Positions 1 to 9,645 of a stretch of 64,000 bases of DNA are shown one piece after another; position 1 is the first letter of the stretch; the number at the start of each line of letters is the position of its first letter. The translations under genes and the position numbers were made by a program. The notes beneath the pieces were generated by a model, which saw nothing but the letters and a program-made list of their open reading frames with translations, ran no database searches and was not told the DNA's origin. The stretch comes from Brachyspira intermedia PWS/A (GTDB lineage Bacteria; Spirochaetota; Brachyspiria; Brachyspirales; Brachyspiraceae): positions 372,001-436,000 of the forward strand of contig NC_017243.1 in the NCBI RefSeq assembly GCF_000223215.1. Reading direction: 5' to 3'.

Positions 1-44
1 TGCAAATTTTTGGCAGTAAATATTAGAATTAATCATATTTTATA

Positions 45-85
45 AAAAGACCCGCTTTATTTTATAAGGCGGGTTTTTTATTTTT
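45..85. terminator. Rho-independent terminator, probably bidirectional
   Basis: A GC stem (acccgc at 50-55 pairing with gcgggt at 69-74) is followed by a T tract at 74-80 and preceded by an A run at 45-49. On the minus strand it would end the transcript of the radical SAM gene that stops at 186. On the plus strand it would end a gene left of the window. Confidence 0.75.
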
Positions 86-185
86 AATAAGCATTTAAAT
101 AATATAATGCAAAAAATAAAGCAAATATTAAAAAGTGATTCTATAAATTAAATATTAAAAAACATTATAAATAAAAAATCAAATG

Positions 186-2597
186 TTAAACTAGATCCAG
201 CTTTCTAATATTTTTTATATTGATATTATTCTTTGAAAGATAGCTTTTTATGTCGCGTACCCTTATAGCTTTTTCATTGCTTTCTAAAAGTGTTATGAGC
301 AACTCATCTCCTTTCTTTATAGCTAAATAATCGCCTTTTCTCTCCTCGCTTGTTTTTAAATCTTCCTTGTTTGATAGTGTTTTTAATGCTTCTTCATCAT
401 TATCGGTTTCGATTTTGTAAATAGTATTTTTTGGAAGAGCTTGAATATTTTTAGCATTTAAAGGAGTAGATACTGCATTAATTATTTCAATTCCTATATG
501 AGAAAGTAAATTGTTTATTTTGTTTTTTAATAAGTCTATGTCCATAGAGTCAGTTAAACTTATTTCCATATATTCTGCTTCACTCTCGCATGCAAATGGA
601 GTAGGGGGAGTAAACACAACTTTTTCTAATGGGTGAAAACCTTTGCTTAATGCTATGCTTGCACCTGCTATCTTTAAAGCACAAATCATAACCCTTGATA
701 AATCATGCATTCCTAAAAGTGATGATATACCTTCTTTTTTGAATTTCATTAACACTTTATAGTTTACAGCGAATATATCTCTTTTCTTTAGAGTTTTTAA
801 TTCTTCAACCATTTGAGTGAAATTTGTATTTAAAACTTCTTTTTTGTATTTGTGGCAGTATTTTTTATAATCTATACCGCAGTTCTGACAATTTCCTGTA
901 AAGCAGTAATCTGTGAATTTACCGTTTTGAAATCTTTCGTATTCTTTATCAAAGAAAGTTTGACTTACAAGAGTATCAATGCATTTCCAAGGAGTATTTA
1001 TTTTTTTGCTTAATAATTCTTTGATTGTGTATCCGCTTTCTTCTATTACTTCTTTCCAAACATCATATTTAAAATATTCTACCCAAGCATCAAATCTTGC
1101 ACCTTTCTTATATGCTTTATAAATAATATCTCCTATTTTTTCATCGCCTCTAGAAATTATGCCTTCAATTTCAGCCATTCTAGGAGGGTGATATTTTATA
1201 GCTACTTTAGTTCCTCTGAAATGATCGCGTACCTTTCCTATATAAGTAATTGCTTCTTCATCTGTAAGCTGATTATTATTTTCTAAAGGTGTATGTGGCT
1301 TTGGAATAAATACATTGATAGCGGCATTTATTTTTACTTTATTATTTGATACCTTTATCATTTTTTCAAGTGCTTCTATTATCTCATCAGCTTCTTTATC
1401 TGGATTATCAGTGAATCCTATCATAAAATAAATTTTTACTATTTTCCAACCCATCTTCTGAACATCTGCAAGTATATTGTATATGGCATCTTCGTCCATT
1501 TCTTTATTGATTTTTTCTCTTAATTCATGGCTTCCTACTTCCAATGCAAATGTTAAGCCTGTTTTTCTAAACTGTGCTATTCTGTCTGCAGTGTCCTTAT
1601 CAAATGAATCTATTCTTAATGAAGGAAGAGAAAGAGAAAATCCTTTATGTTCTCCTAATGTCTGTAAATATTCAATTAATTCTCCAATATGAGGATAATC
1701 ATCAGCGGAAAGAGAAAATAAATTTAAAGTATTAGCTCCAGTTGCTTCTAATGATTCCATTGCTATATCGACAATTTTTTCTATAGTGCGGTTTCTTACA
1801 GGGCGATAAGTTATTCCAGCCAAACAGAATCTGCAGCTATGAGTACAGCCTCTAGCTATTTCAACAGATATTCTGTTTTGAATGCCTTCTACAAGAGGTA
1901 CTAAAGGCTTCTTCACATAAGGCATTTCATTAATATTTTCAACGAATATTCTTTTTACATGTTCTCTTGGGTATTTTGGAACATAAGCATATTCAAGTTT
2001 TGAAAGCTCTTTTAAAATATCATCTCTTTTAGCTCCATTCTTTTTGAGATTATAAATTATATCAACAAAGTTTTTCATCTCAAAATCAAACTCACCAAAT
2101 AAAAATACATCGATAAAATCAGCCAAAGGAAATGGATTGAATACGCTTGGTCCGCCTGCAGCTATTATAGGAACATCTTCTCCTCTTTCATCTCTATGTA
2201 TAGGTATTTGGCTTAATTCGAGTACCTGAAGTATATTTGTATATATAAGTTCATACTGCAAAGTAAATCCCAAAACATCAGCGTCTTTTACTCTGCTGAA
2301 AGTTTCTAAAGTATAAAGAGGTATATTTTTTTCTTTTAAAAGTTTTTCAAAGTCTTCAGCTACTGCATATACTCTTTCACAGGAAGCGTATTCTATAGAG
2401 TTAATAACTTCATAAAGTATAGAAAGCCCTAAATTGCTAATTGCTATTTCGTACATATCTGCAAAGCACATAATGAATTTAAAAGGCATATCAGGTTTTA
2501 TTATTGCATTTATTTCACCACCTAAATATCTAGTAGGCTTTATTATATCTTCACTTTTAACAAGTTCTAGTATTTCGTTTTTCAAATTTTCGCTCAT
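186..2597 (-). CDS. Large radical SAM protein (TIGR03960 type) with C-terminal DUF2344-like domain
   Basis: 803-residue protein. The N-terminal ~230 residues resemble the B12-binding-like region of this family. A canonical radical SAM motif follows, GCTHSCRFC, with cysteines near residues 251, 255 and 258 (CX3CX2C). The C-terminal ~200 residues, after a cysteine cluster (CFTGNCQNCGIDYKKYC), match the DUF2344 domain usually fused to this family (TIGR03936). Length agrees with full-length bacterial homologues. The family lies near ribosome or RNase E/G genes in many bacteria, but its substrate is not established. The ATG at 2597 begins MSENLKNEI; a strong terminator lies just past the stop. It appears monocistronic, with about 190 bp of AT-only sequence separating it from the cluster upstream. 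Confidence 0.85.
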   Translation of the reverse strand: MSENLKNEILELVKSEDIIKPTRYLGGEINAIIKPDMPFKFIMCFADMYEIAISNLGLSILYEVINSIEYASCERVYAVAEDFEKLLKEKNIPLYTLETFSRVKDADVLGFTLQYELIYTNILQVLELSQIPIHRDERGEDVPIIAAGGPSVFNPFPLADFIDVFLFGEFDFEMKNFVDIIYNLKKNGAKRDDILKELSKLEYAYVPKYPREHVKRIFVENINEMPYVKKPLVPLVEGIQNRISVEIARGCTHSCRFCLAGITYRPVRNRTIEKIVDIAMESLEATGANTLNLFSLSADDYPHIGELIEYLQTLGEHKGFSLSLPSLRIDSFDKDTADRIAQFRKTGLTFALEVGSHELREKINKEMDEDAIYNILADVQKMGWKIVKIYFMIGFTDNPDKEADEIIEALEKMIKVSNNKVKINAAINVFIPKPHTPLENNNQLTDEEAITYIGKVRDHFRGTKVAIKYHPPRMAEIEGIISRGDEKIGDIIYKAYKKGARFDAWVEYFKYDVWKEVIEESGYTIKELLSKKINTPWKCIDTLVSQTFFDKEYERFQNGKFTDYCFTGNCQNCGIDYKKYCHKYKKEVLNTNFTQMVEELKTLKKRDIFAVNYKVLMKFKKEGISSLLGMHDLSRVMICALKIAGASIALSKGFHPLEKVVFTPPTPFACESEAEYMEISLTDSMDIDLLKNKINNLLSHIGIEIINAVSTPLNAKNIQALPKNTIYKIETDNDEEALKTLSNKEDLKTSEERKGDYLAIKKGDELLITLLESNEKAIRVRDIKSYLSKNNINIKNIRKLDLV

Positions 2598-2790
2598 TAT
2601 TTTATATAGTCCCGATTATTATTTTGAATGATTATTATATAGTAAAGTTCATTATAATACAAATTTATTATAATATTATGAAAAATATTAGTTTATGATT
2701 TAATAATATTTATTATTATTGAAAATATGTAAATATTAATAAATACTTTTATTGTTATTATTGACTAAATAAAAGTATTATAAATATAAT

Positions 2791-3390
2791 CTATGACTGT
2801 TTAATATTTTTTATAAATTCAATTATATTATTGCAAATTATATTAAAATCTTTATCAATATTATTTGTGTTTATTTTTAATGTGTGATTTCCAAAGACCT
2901 CTTCTTCTATTTGATTATATGATTGCAAAACATTATTAATATTTATTTTTTCATGAAATTTTGTAATATTATTTATTATAGGATATTGATTATTAATGGA
3001 TAATGATATATGTCTTTTTTTATTAAAAATTCTATCATTATATCTATTAGCTAATATAGTGTAATCAGCATAACAAAAAATACATATAATAGTTACTTTA
3101 TTATAACTTATGTTTTTTAATATATCTTTCATTATATAAAAATTTTAAAATAATTATCTATAATTAAATCTACGTTTTTAAAAATATATTTATAATTTTT
3201 TATACATTCTTTTATCAGCTATTGTGCTTAAATATTTTTTTTCATCATTGCTAGTAAAACCATATTTTTCATATAATTCCACTTTTAAATCATCTTTTGA
3301 TATACATTTAATTCCAAGAATATTAGATATATGTTTTGATATAGATGTTTTACCGCTGGCAGGAAGCCCTGTAAATATGATAATATTCAT
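2791..3390 (-). pseudogene. P-loop kinase (AAA_33 type), interrupted by two compensating 1-nt frameshifts
   Basis: Read in three frames, this is a single small kinase of about 199 residues. The first part (3390 to about 3196) carries a Walker A, GLPASGKTS, followed by KDDLK, typical of AAA_33/zeta-toxin-like small-molecule or RNA kinases. It stops at 3190. The next frame continues with KNVDLIIDNYFK (a Walker-B-like strand). The original frame then resumes at 3132 with MKDILKN and a lid containing YNDR. A T6 run at 3196-3201 and the A/T runs at 3134-3150 are where one extra and one missing base would restore it. It is the last gene of the nine-gene minus-strand operon, 18 bp after the radical SAM gene. 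It may be decayed, or mis-sequenced and intact. Confidence 0.65.
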
Positions 3391-3408
3391 AATTTACCTT
3401 TAATTATT

Positions 3409-4646
3409 TTATAGTTTTATTATTCTTTTATCATAAACTTCATTTGATAAACTAGTTCTTAATGCTTTTGAACAATAGAAAGGTAAAAAACCATACTCAT
3501 TATTTATTTTTTCTAAATTGTAGAAGAAATAAATAGCATCATATATATTGGGCATTTTACAATCTAAAGTGTTTCCTTTATCTAAATGTAAAATATTAGC
3601 ACTTATTACTATGCCTTCTTTTGCAAATTCCTTACATAATTCTAACATAGATTCAATAGGCTCTAATCCAAATACTAAATTACTCCAAACATTTCCTTTC
3701 CCATATATATTAACAGCTTCCTTTAATCTATTTACAAAAAAATCATATCCTATTTCAAATTTACCGGGGCAATATTTTTTATGATAATCTCTATTAATGA
3801 CTTCCATATTAAATACTATTTTTTTATACCAGATTTTTTAAATTCTTTTATCAAATTTAAATCATTTGGAGGTGTTATAACAAGTACAATTCCTTCTGTA
3901 GTTTTATCATTAACTAAAGGAAAAATTTCTTTAGCAATTTCGGCAAATATTTTTGATTCTAAATCCAATTGTGAATTAGATAAATTTCCAGCTATTAAAA
4001 TAAGATGCATATGTTCTTTAAAACATTCTTCATTTTTAGCTACTAAAATGGCTTCTTTCAGATTATTAATATATTCTTTTTTATATTCTTCCCAATAATT
4101 ATTATTTTCTATAAATGTAAATGCGGAAACTTCTCCATCATTTATGAAATTATTTACCCCGCAAAAACGGCACATTTTTGATATAGCACATCCTTTCCAT
4201 GGTATTATATTAAGTTCATCAAGACCGCATGAAGATATATATTTTTTAGCATATTCTCCATTACTTAATAAAGCTTTATAGTAATTTGGTTCTTTTACAA
4301 AGTCTATATTAATATTATCAATTTTTTTACCATCTACTAAGGCAATAAAATTTCCTTCATTATCCACATCTATTTCTACTTCTCTTATGTCATTGTTATT
4401 TGCTACACATGATACAACAGTTTTATAGTTATCATCTATATTTGTTATTATTAATTCCTGAGGCCTATCTTTAGAACTATTGATTGGCATATTATAAACC
4501 ATATTTTGCAGTTTTATATTTTTATCTTTTAATAATTTTATAGTATTGTTTGAAAATATTATGCCTGAAGTTAAAATTGAAGCTTTTAAAAAAGTTTCTT
4601 CTTTTATATTGTATAAACCATCTTTACAATTAATATTAATTGACAT
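3409..4646 (-). pseudogene. Radical SAM enzyme of the cluster, one apparent 1-nt frameshift
   Basis: Two adjacent open frames (4646-3816 and 3807-3409) form one protein of about 412 residues. The first ends GIKK-stop at a T7 run (3819-3825 on the plus strand). One more base would continue it as GIKKIVFNMEVINRDYHKK, joining the second frame with no residue lost. The SAM cluster motif is CAISKMCRFC, cysteines at about 153, 159 and 162: CX5CX2C spacing rather than CX3CX2C. The C-terminal part includes HLDKGNTLD and YCSKALRTSL. I do not recognise the subfamily; the barrel-like second half recalls BioB/HydE/ThiH-type enzymes. It lies 9 bp after the glycosyltransferase gene and next to dedicated cysteine desulfurase/scaffold genes. 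Sulfur or Fe-S chemistry is an inference. Confidence 0.7.
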
Positions 4647-4655
4647 ATTTTCTAA

Positions 4656-5594
4656 TTACTCCTTTTTGATAAGTTCAGTAAAAACTTTAATTATCCATTT
4701 TATATGTAGTATTGGGAAAAAAAATTGATATATTATAGAGTATATAAATAGTTCAACTTTTTTATTTATTATTATAAAAGCAGTTAATAATACATATATT
4801 AAAGATAATTGATAACATAATTTAAATATATATATTATAATAATCCAATGTAATATCCATAAAGCATGGTAGTTTATACCATGTATTAAAATTAGTATAA
4901 GGTATCTGTAGTTTTTATATACTTTTTTCAAAATAGAAGAATACCCTATAGCCCATCTATTTCTTTGTTGGCAAAGTTTTTTAAATTTTGTATTTAGCTT
5001 TTCATAACCTAAAATATCTGAAGTAATGTACTTATTAATTTTATTTGTATTAGCATATAAACCTAATGCTAAATCATCTAAATAAGTATCCATGTATATC
5101 AATTTATTTTTGAATGAATTTACTTTTATACAAAAAAGTTGTCCTGGTACAGATATACCTATATTTAATTTCCATAATAAAGGTCTTATAATATTATGTG
5201 ATAATAATTTATCTACGGCTATTATCTTTGAAATAAAATTATTATGAGTATTAGAGTATATTTTTCCCCAAGCTATTTCATAATTATTATTAATAGCTAT
5301 GTCTATAAATTTTTCTATATTTTCCATATTTACACTTATATCATTATCTATACTAATAAAATATTCAGAATCATCTGTATCAATTAAGTCTATTAGTCTT
5401 TTATATTTAGTAGAAGATTTTTTGATAAGTTTTATTTCATAATCTCTGTATTCAAGTTGAAATAATTCTTCACAATAAACTACTACTTTAAAATTACCGT
5501 TTAATTTAAAGTTTAATCTATCTGATATTTTATATAATTCATTTGTGAAAGTTTCACCTAATAAAGTGTATGTTATTAGACAAAGTTTTTTCAT
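4656..5594 (-). CDS. Membrane-associated family 2-like glycosyltransferase
   Basis: About 312 residues from the ATG at 5594 (MKKLCLITYTLLGE). The open frame extends to 5672, but the extra N-terminus overlaps the 3' end of the upstream gene and looks spurious. A nucleotide-sugar/metal site SIDND, an acidic YLDDLALG acceptor-site segment and the processive-type QQRNRW motif place it with GT2/GT21-like (ceramide-glucosyltransferase-like) enzymes. Three or four hydrophobic segments in the last ~90 residues suggest the C-terminus sits in the inner membrane. It probably adds a sugar to a lipid or surface glycan. It lies inside the operon, 22 bp after the nucleotidyltransferase gene. Confidence 0.75.
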   Translation of the reverse strand: MKKLCLITYTLLGETFTNELYKISDRLNFKLNGNFKVVVYCEELFQLEYRDYEIKLIKKSSTKYKRLIDLIDTDDSEYFISIDNDISVNMENIEKFIDIAINNNYEIAWGKIYSNTHNNFISKIIAVDKLLSHNIIRPLLWKLNIGISVPGQLFCIKVNSFKNKLIYMDTYLDDLALGLYANTNKINKYITSDILGYEKLNTKFKKLCQQRNRWAIGYSSILKKVYKNYRYLILILIHGINYHALWILHWIIIIYIFKLCYQLSLIYVLLTAFIIINKKVELFIYSIIYQFFFPILHIKWIIKVFTELIKKE

Positions 5595-5616
5595 AATTAA
5601 TATCCAATAGTTAAAA

Positions 5617-7010
5617 TTAATAAAGCCAAATATCTTTTCTTGCTTCCATAATATAATGATAATTACAATCATTCTCCGATATATTAAAAATACTGAATAT
5701 GTAATTTATATCTCTTTGCATATTCTCCCTTGATTCTTTTTGATTATCATTGGTTTGGATAATAAAAAGTCCTATTGGAAATATAGCTATATTATTATAA
5801 ATACCTATTATATCATCTATAAATTCAATATTATTATCTATTTTATCAAAATTAAAATATTTATTAAAAAAATAATGGGATAAAGATACGTTCTTTGATT
5901 AAAAAAACTACATATCTTTTTATATTTTTTAGTATTTATTGTATTCGTAAATCCGCATAACTGTTTTTTGGTTTCTATTATTCCATTTATAAGTCCATAC
6001 TGTTTAATACATAAATTAAACATATATAATAGTTTGATTAAAAAATGTCTTTTTTTAGAGTATGGCCAATTGTTTTTAGATATATGAAGCATAAGTTTAT
6101 TTCCACTTGACTTATACTTATTTTTTAATTTCATATTTTTGCGAAGGAAGTTATAAGTTAAAAAAATAAATCTTTAAGGTTATAATCATTGATTTTTTTA
6201 ATAATAATTCTTTGTTAACTTCACTGCTTTCTAATAAATAATATAAATCATTAATATCTTTTATAAATGCATGCTCATGTTTAAATAGATGTGCTAATGT
6301 AATACAAATTAAATCTTCTAAATCTAATTTTCCATTATCATTACATTTTATTAATGATGTTCTTCCTAATGGAAATCCTCCCATATTAATATCAATAATA
6401 ACTTGGTATCTATCTTGAAGTACTTTTTCTAAATGTATATGTCCTGTTAATGTTTCATTTTTCTGATTGTCAAATACTGTTTTAAATGAAAAAGGAACTG
6501 ATCCTCCTACAACCAAACGAAATCCCCTAATATTTATTAAATAGTTAATCAATATGAAAGCATCTTTTATATTAGAAGATAAGAAATCATAATCCATATG
6601 TGTCCTATACATGTTTTTAGGATAAAATATATTGGTTTTGCCTCCTTTTACAGAATCTATTTTTAGATTATTATTTTTTATATATTTTTCTATTATTTTA
6701 ATTTCTTCATTAGAAATCATCATACTTGCAATTTGTTTAGATACTAATATGTCAAGCTTTTTATTTAACTCTACACCATATTTAAAAGCATTATTATAAT
6801 AAGGAGCAGCAAGCCTTAACTTTTTTATTTTTTTATATATTTTTTCTGAAATATTATTATTCATAAGCTTTTTGAATTCATCTATTTCATTATCATTAAG
6901 TACAGCTACAGCATATTTTTGAAGTAGTATTTCATCTTTATCTTCAATATTTTTAATGAAGTTATGTATAATTTCTATAAAAGATGACTTTTTTTTTGTG
7001 TTATTATCAT
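5617..7010 (-). pseudogene. Nucleotidyltransferase (NTP_transf_5 type), three apparent 1-nt frameshifts
   Basis: A single gene of about 464 residues is spread over several frames. ATG at 7010 gives MIITQKKK if the T9 run (6989-6997) had ten bases. The 6864-6151 frame (AAPYYNNAFKYG; GGKTNIFYPKNMYRTHMDYD; HLFKHEHAFIKDINDLYYLL) is the family core, with a D-x-D-like THMDYDF and the helical EHxxxKDxxDL segment. An A7 run at 6160-6166, one base shorter, joins it to LTYNFLRKNMKLKN. An A7 run at 5866-5872, one base longer, joins that to KYFNFDKIDNNIEFIDD and a stop at 5617. Net +1 restores a frame divisible by three. NTP_transf_5 proteins accompany natural-product and surface-glycan clusters; the substrate is unknown. 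Confidence 0.65.
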
Positions 7011-7022
7011 CAGATTGCCAAT

Positions 7023-7442
7023 TTATTTTTTTACACTAACACATGCATCACAAGCTAATGGTTCATTCTTTATTTCAGCTTCTTCAATACTGCATATTTT
7101 ATCTTCTTTGAATATTGATGCTAATGTATTTATTACTGATTCTATACATGCATATCTATGTCTAGGTATATCAAGTATCCACTTTTCACAATCTAAATAC
7201 TTTTTATTTTTTAATCGTTCTATATTTATTAATATCTCTTCTTTAGATTTTCCAGATAATGATATTTCCAAATATTCAGCAAATTTTTTTGATATACTAC
7301 AAGAAAAGCATAAAAAAGTGAAAAATATTTTGCCATTATTATTGTAGATATAAATACTTAATTGATCACCACATGCTATTCCGCTAGATTCCACAATATA
7401 ATCAGCAGCCCAAATAGAATTGTTAAATATATTGTTATTCAT
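7023..7442 (-). CDS. SufU/IscU-like iron-sulfur scaffold or sulfur-acceptor protein
   Basis: 139 residues with the three cysteines of the IscU/SufU fold: SGIACGDQL (compare NPxCGD), FSCSISKKFAEYL (compare GxGCxIS) and HRYACIESVINTL (compare RxxCxxL). A CDACVSVKK tail adds two more cysteines. The start overlaps the end of the cysteine desulfurase gene by 8 bp, a classic SufS-SufU arrangement, so the pair is probably translationally coupled. It should accept persulfide sulfur from the desulfurase and either build Fe-S clusters or pass sulfur on. Being within a kinase/nucleotidyltransferase/glycosyltransferase operon rather than a suf operon suggests a dedicated role; that is inference. Confidence 0.75.
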   Translation of the reverse strand: MNNNIFNNSIWAADYIVESSGIACGDQLSIYIYNNNGKIFFTFLCFSCSISKKFAEYLEISLSGKSKEEILINIERLKNKKYLDCEKWILDIPRHRYACIESVINTLASIFKEDKICSIEEAEIKNEPLACDACVSVKK

Positions 7443-8631
7443 ATCTTTTAGTTTCCTTTTTTATTATTTCTACCAATTTATCAATATCAGAATGAAAACT
7501 GCCAATACCCCAAGAAATTCTACATAAGCTAGTTTTATTAAAAATATTTAATGTATTTTGGGAACACATATGTCCTGTTCTAATTTCTATATTGTTTTTA
7601 GAAAGTATTTCAGCTATATCATGTGTATGTATGGAATGTATATCAAAAGAAAAAATAGAACTTTTATTAACGTATGGTATTATATCCAAAATATCACTTA
7701 AATCATTAAATTTATCTTTAGTATAATCAAATAGATCTTCTTCAAAAGATTGTATATTTTTCATATCTATATCGTTTAAATATATACAGGCTTTACTCCA
7801 AGCATAAATTAATCCTATATCAAAAGTTCCAGCATCAAATTTCCTTGCTCCAGAATGCCATTGTATATTACCGCCTATTGTATTCCATACCATACCTCCT
7901 CCTAATAAAAATGGAGGTAAAATATCAATTAAGTCTTTTTTTATAAAACAAGCGCCTATATTTTTGGGACCATACATTTTATGTGCTGACATGACAAAAG
8001 CATCAGCATCTATGGCATCAAAATTTAATTTTATATGTCCACAAGCTTGAGATATATCTAATATTGTATATGCATTTGTTAGTTTAGCTATATCTTTTAT
8101 TGTATGTAAATCTAGCAGATATCCTGTAACATTAGATATTAAAGATAAACTGATAATCTTTATCCTTTTATAATCAATATTATATATAAAATTATAATCT
8201 AAGGAACCATCATCTAATATAGGAAATTGTATAATGCTTGCTTCTTTTAATTTTGCTATCTCATTCCAAGGTATTATATTACTATGATGTTCGTATGGGC
8301 TCATTAGAATATAATCACCTGCATTTAAAAAGTTAGATATAGTATTTGCCATCAAATTCAATCCTTCTGTTGCATTTTTGGTAAAGGCTATATCATATTT
8401 GCTTGAGGCACCAAAAAAATTTAATAATTCTTTTTTGCTATTATAATATATTTCGGATGCTTTATCTGATAGTATTCCGCTTCCTCTATTAATACTAACT
8501 CCAATATTGGAATGAAAATCATGCCAAGCCGATATTACATTATCAGGCATAAAAGTTGTAGCAGCATAATCAAGATATACTAATTTTGTGTTGTTCCTAT
8601 ATATAGGAAAATCATTTCTTAAATTCTTCAT
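7435..8631 (-). CDS. SufS-like cysteine desulfurase (class V aminotransferase fold)
   Basis: 398 residues, full length for the SufS/CsdA family. The N-terminus reads VYLDYAATT, the PLP lysine is in MSAHKMYGP (about residue 218) and the catalytic cysteine in RTGHMCSQ (about residue 356). CRISWGIGS near the C-terminus matches the family's RxSxxxYN-type segment. It should release sulfur from L-cysteine as an enzyme persulfide and deliver it to the SufU-like partner encoded immediately downstream. All catalytic residues are present and the frame is intact, unlike several neighbours. A selenocysteine-lyase or desulfurase-like cyclase role cannot be excluded. Confidence 0.85.
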   Translation of the reverse strand: MKNLRNDFPIYRNNTKLVYLDYAATTFMPDNVISAWHDFHSNIGVSINRGSGILSDKASEIYYNSKKELLNFFGASSKYDIAFTKNATEGLNLMANTISNFLNAGDYILMSPYEHHSNIIPWNEIAKLKEASIIQFPILDDGSLDYNFIYNIDYKRIKIISLSLISNVTGYLLDLHTIKDIAKLTNAYTILDISQACGHIKLNFDAIDADAFVMSAHKMYGPKNIGACFIKKDLIDILPPFLLGGGMVWNTIGGNIQWHSGARKFDAGTFDIGLIYAWSKACIYLNDIDMKNIQSFEEDLFDYTKDKFNDLSDILDIIPYVNKSSIFSFDIHSIHTHDIAEILSKNNIEIRTGHMCSQNTLNIFNKTSLCRISWGIGSFHSDIDKLVEIIKKETKRYE

Positions 8632-8661
8632 AATGTTTTATTTATTTTAATAAAAAGTATT

Positions 8662-9645
8662 TTAAATAAATTCTTCAATACTATCTAATATATAATCTAT
8701 AGTAATATTTTCCATGCATTTATGATTATTATGGCATTTATTATTCCATATATCACTACATATACAATCACTTTCTATTTTTATAGTTTTTCCTTTTCCG
8801 AATTTCCAAACTCCATTTATAACTTCAGATGTAGGACCACATATCATTATTGTGGGAATATTTTTCCAAATAGCTAAATGTGTATAAGCACAATCATTAC
8901 CTATTACTATTTTACTATTAATAATTTTATCTAAAATAATTTCTAAATAATTTGTGATGATAAAATTAAATCCTGATTTCTTTACAACTTCTATCAAATC
9001 ATCATCTTCTTTTCCAAGCACAAACTGTACTTCTGATTTTTTTGAAAGCAAATTTGCCAACTCTAGATATTTATTTATATTTAATCTTTTTAATATTCCC
9101 ATTTTACTGCTTCCAGGAAATATACTTATAATATTATTGTTGTTTTGGGCATAATTATTAATTATAGGTTTTATATTTGGGAAAATCTTTTGGCATAAAT
9201 CAAAATGCCTAAACATTCTATTAATATTTTTCTCTTTTATAGAGTAAATATCCGTATAAAATAAACTAGCACCATCTTTTGAAGTTTCTTTACTTCTTCC
9301 TAATCTATGTTTTATATTACACATCATGCCAAATATTGCACTTTGAAAAACTCCATGAAAATCAATATATAAATCAAATTTTTCTTTTTTGACTTTTTCA
9401 ATTGTTTCATAAAATATTGAACAGTCTAATATTCTAGTTCCTCCCTGTGTATCTGTTACTGGTGAGAATTTTGGCTGTGGTATTATAATATCTATACTTT
9501 TACAAAGAGAACAAGTTTCTTGCATTTCTTCAAAACATGTATATCCTATAAAATAATTTGGATTATTGATCTTTATTGCTTCTATAGAAGGAAAAGTTCT
9601 AATTATATCTCCATGATTTCTTAATTGACAAAATAATATTCTCAT
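8662..9645 (-). CDS. Family 9 glycosyltransferase (heptosyltransferase-like)
   Basis: 327 residues with the ADP-heptose:LPS transferase pattern: N-terminal MRILFCQLRNHGDIIRTFPS, DFHGVFQSAIFG, then IFPGSSKMG with KRLNINKY, VIGNDCAYTHLA and MICGPTSEV for the nucleotide-sugar binding half. The C-terminus is cysteine-rich (CICSDIWNNKCHNNHKCM), a common end for this family. It probably transfers a heptose or another sugar to a surface glycolipid such as the spirochaetal lipooligosaccharide. It overlaps the preceding nucleotidyltransferase gene by one base and precedes the desulfurase gene by 30 bp. Confidence 0.8.
   Translation of the reverse strand: MRILFCQLRNHGDIIRTFPSIEAIKINNPNYFIGYTCFEEMQETCSLCKSIDIIIPQPKFSPVTDTQGGTRILDCSIFYETIEKVKKEKFDLYIDFHGVFQSAIFGMMCNIKHRLGRSKETSKDGASLFYTDIYSIKEKNINRMFRHFDLCQKIFPNIKPIINNYAQNNNNIISIFPGSSKMGILKRLNINKYLELANLLSKKSEVQFVLGKEDDDLIEVVKKSGFNFIITNYLEIILDKIINSKIVIGNDCAYTHLAIWKNIPTIMICGPTSEVINGVWKFGKGKTIKIESDCICSDIWNNKCHNNHKCMENITIDYILDSIEEFI

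Noticed and set aside
5595-5672. N-terminal extension of the GT2-like protein
   Set aside because: It overlaps the conserved C-terminal coding segment of the nucleotidyltransferase in another frame and the MKKLCLI start is more natural.
3134-6997. Phase-variable contingency tracts
   Set aside because: The runs are only 4-9 bases and also occur in essential infB; error, decay or slippage explains them better without evidence of length variation.
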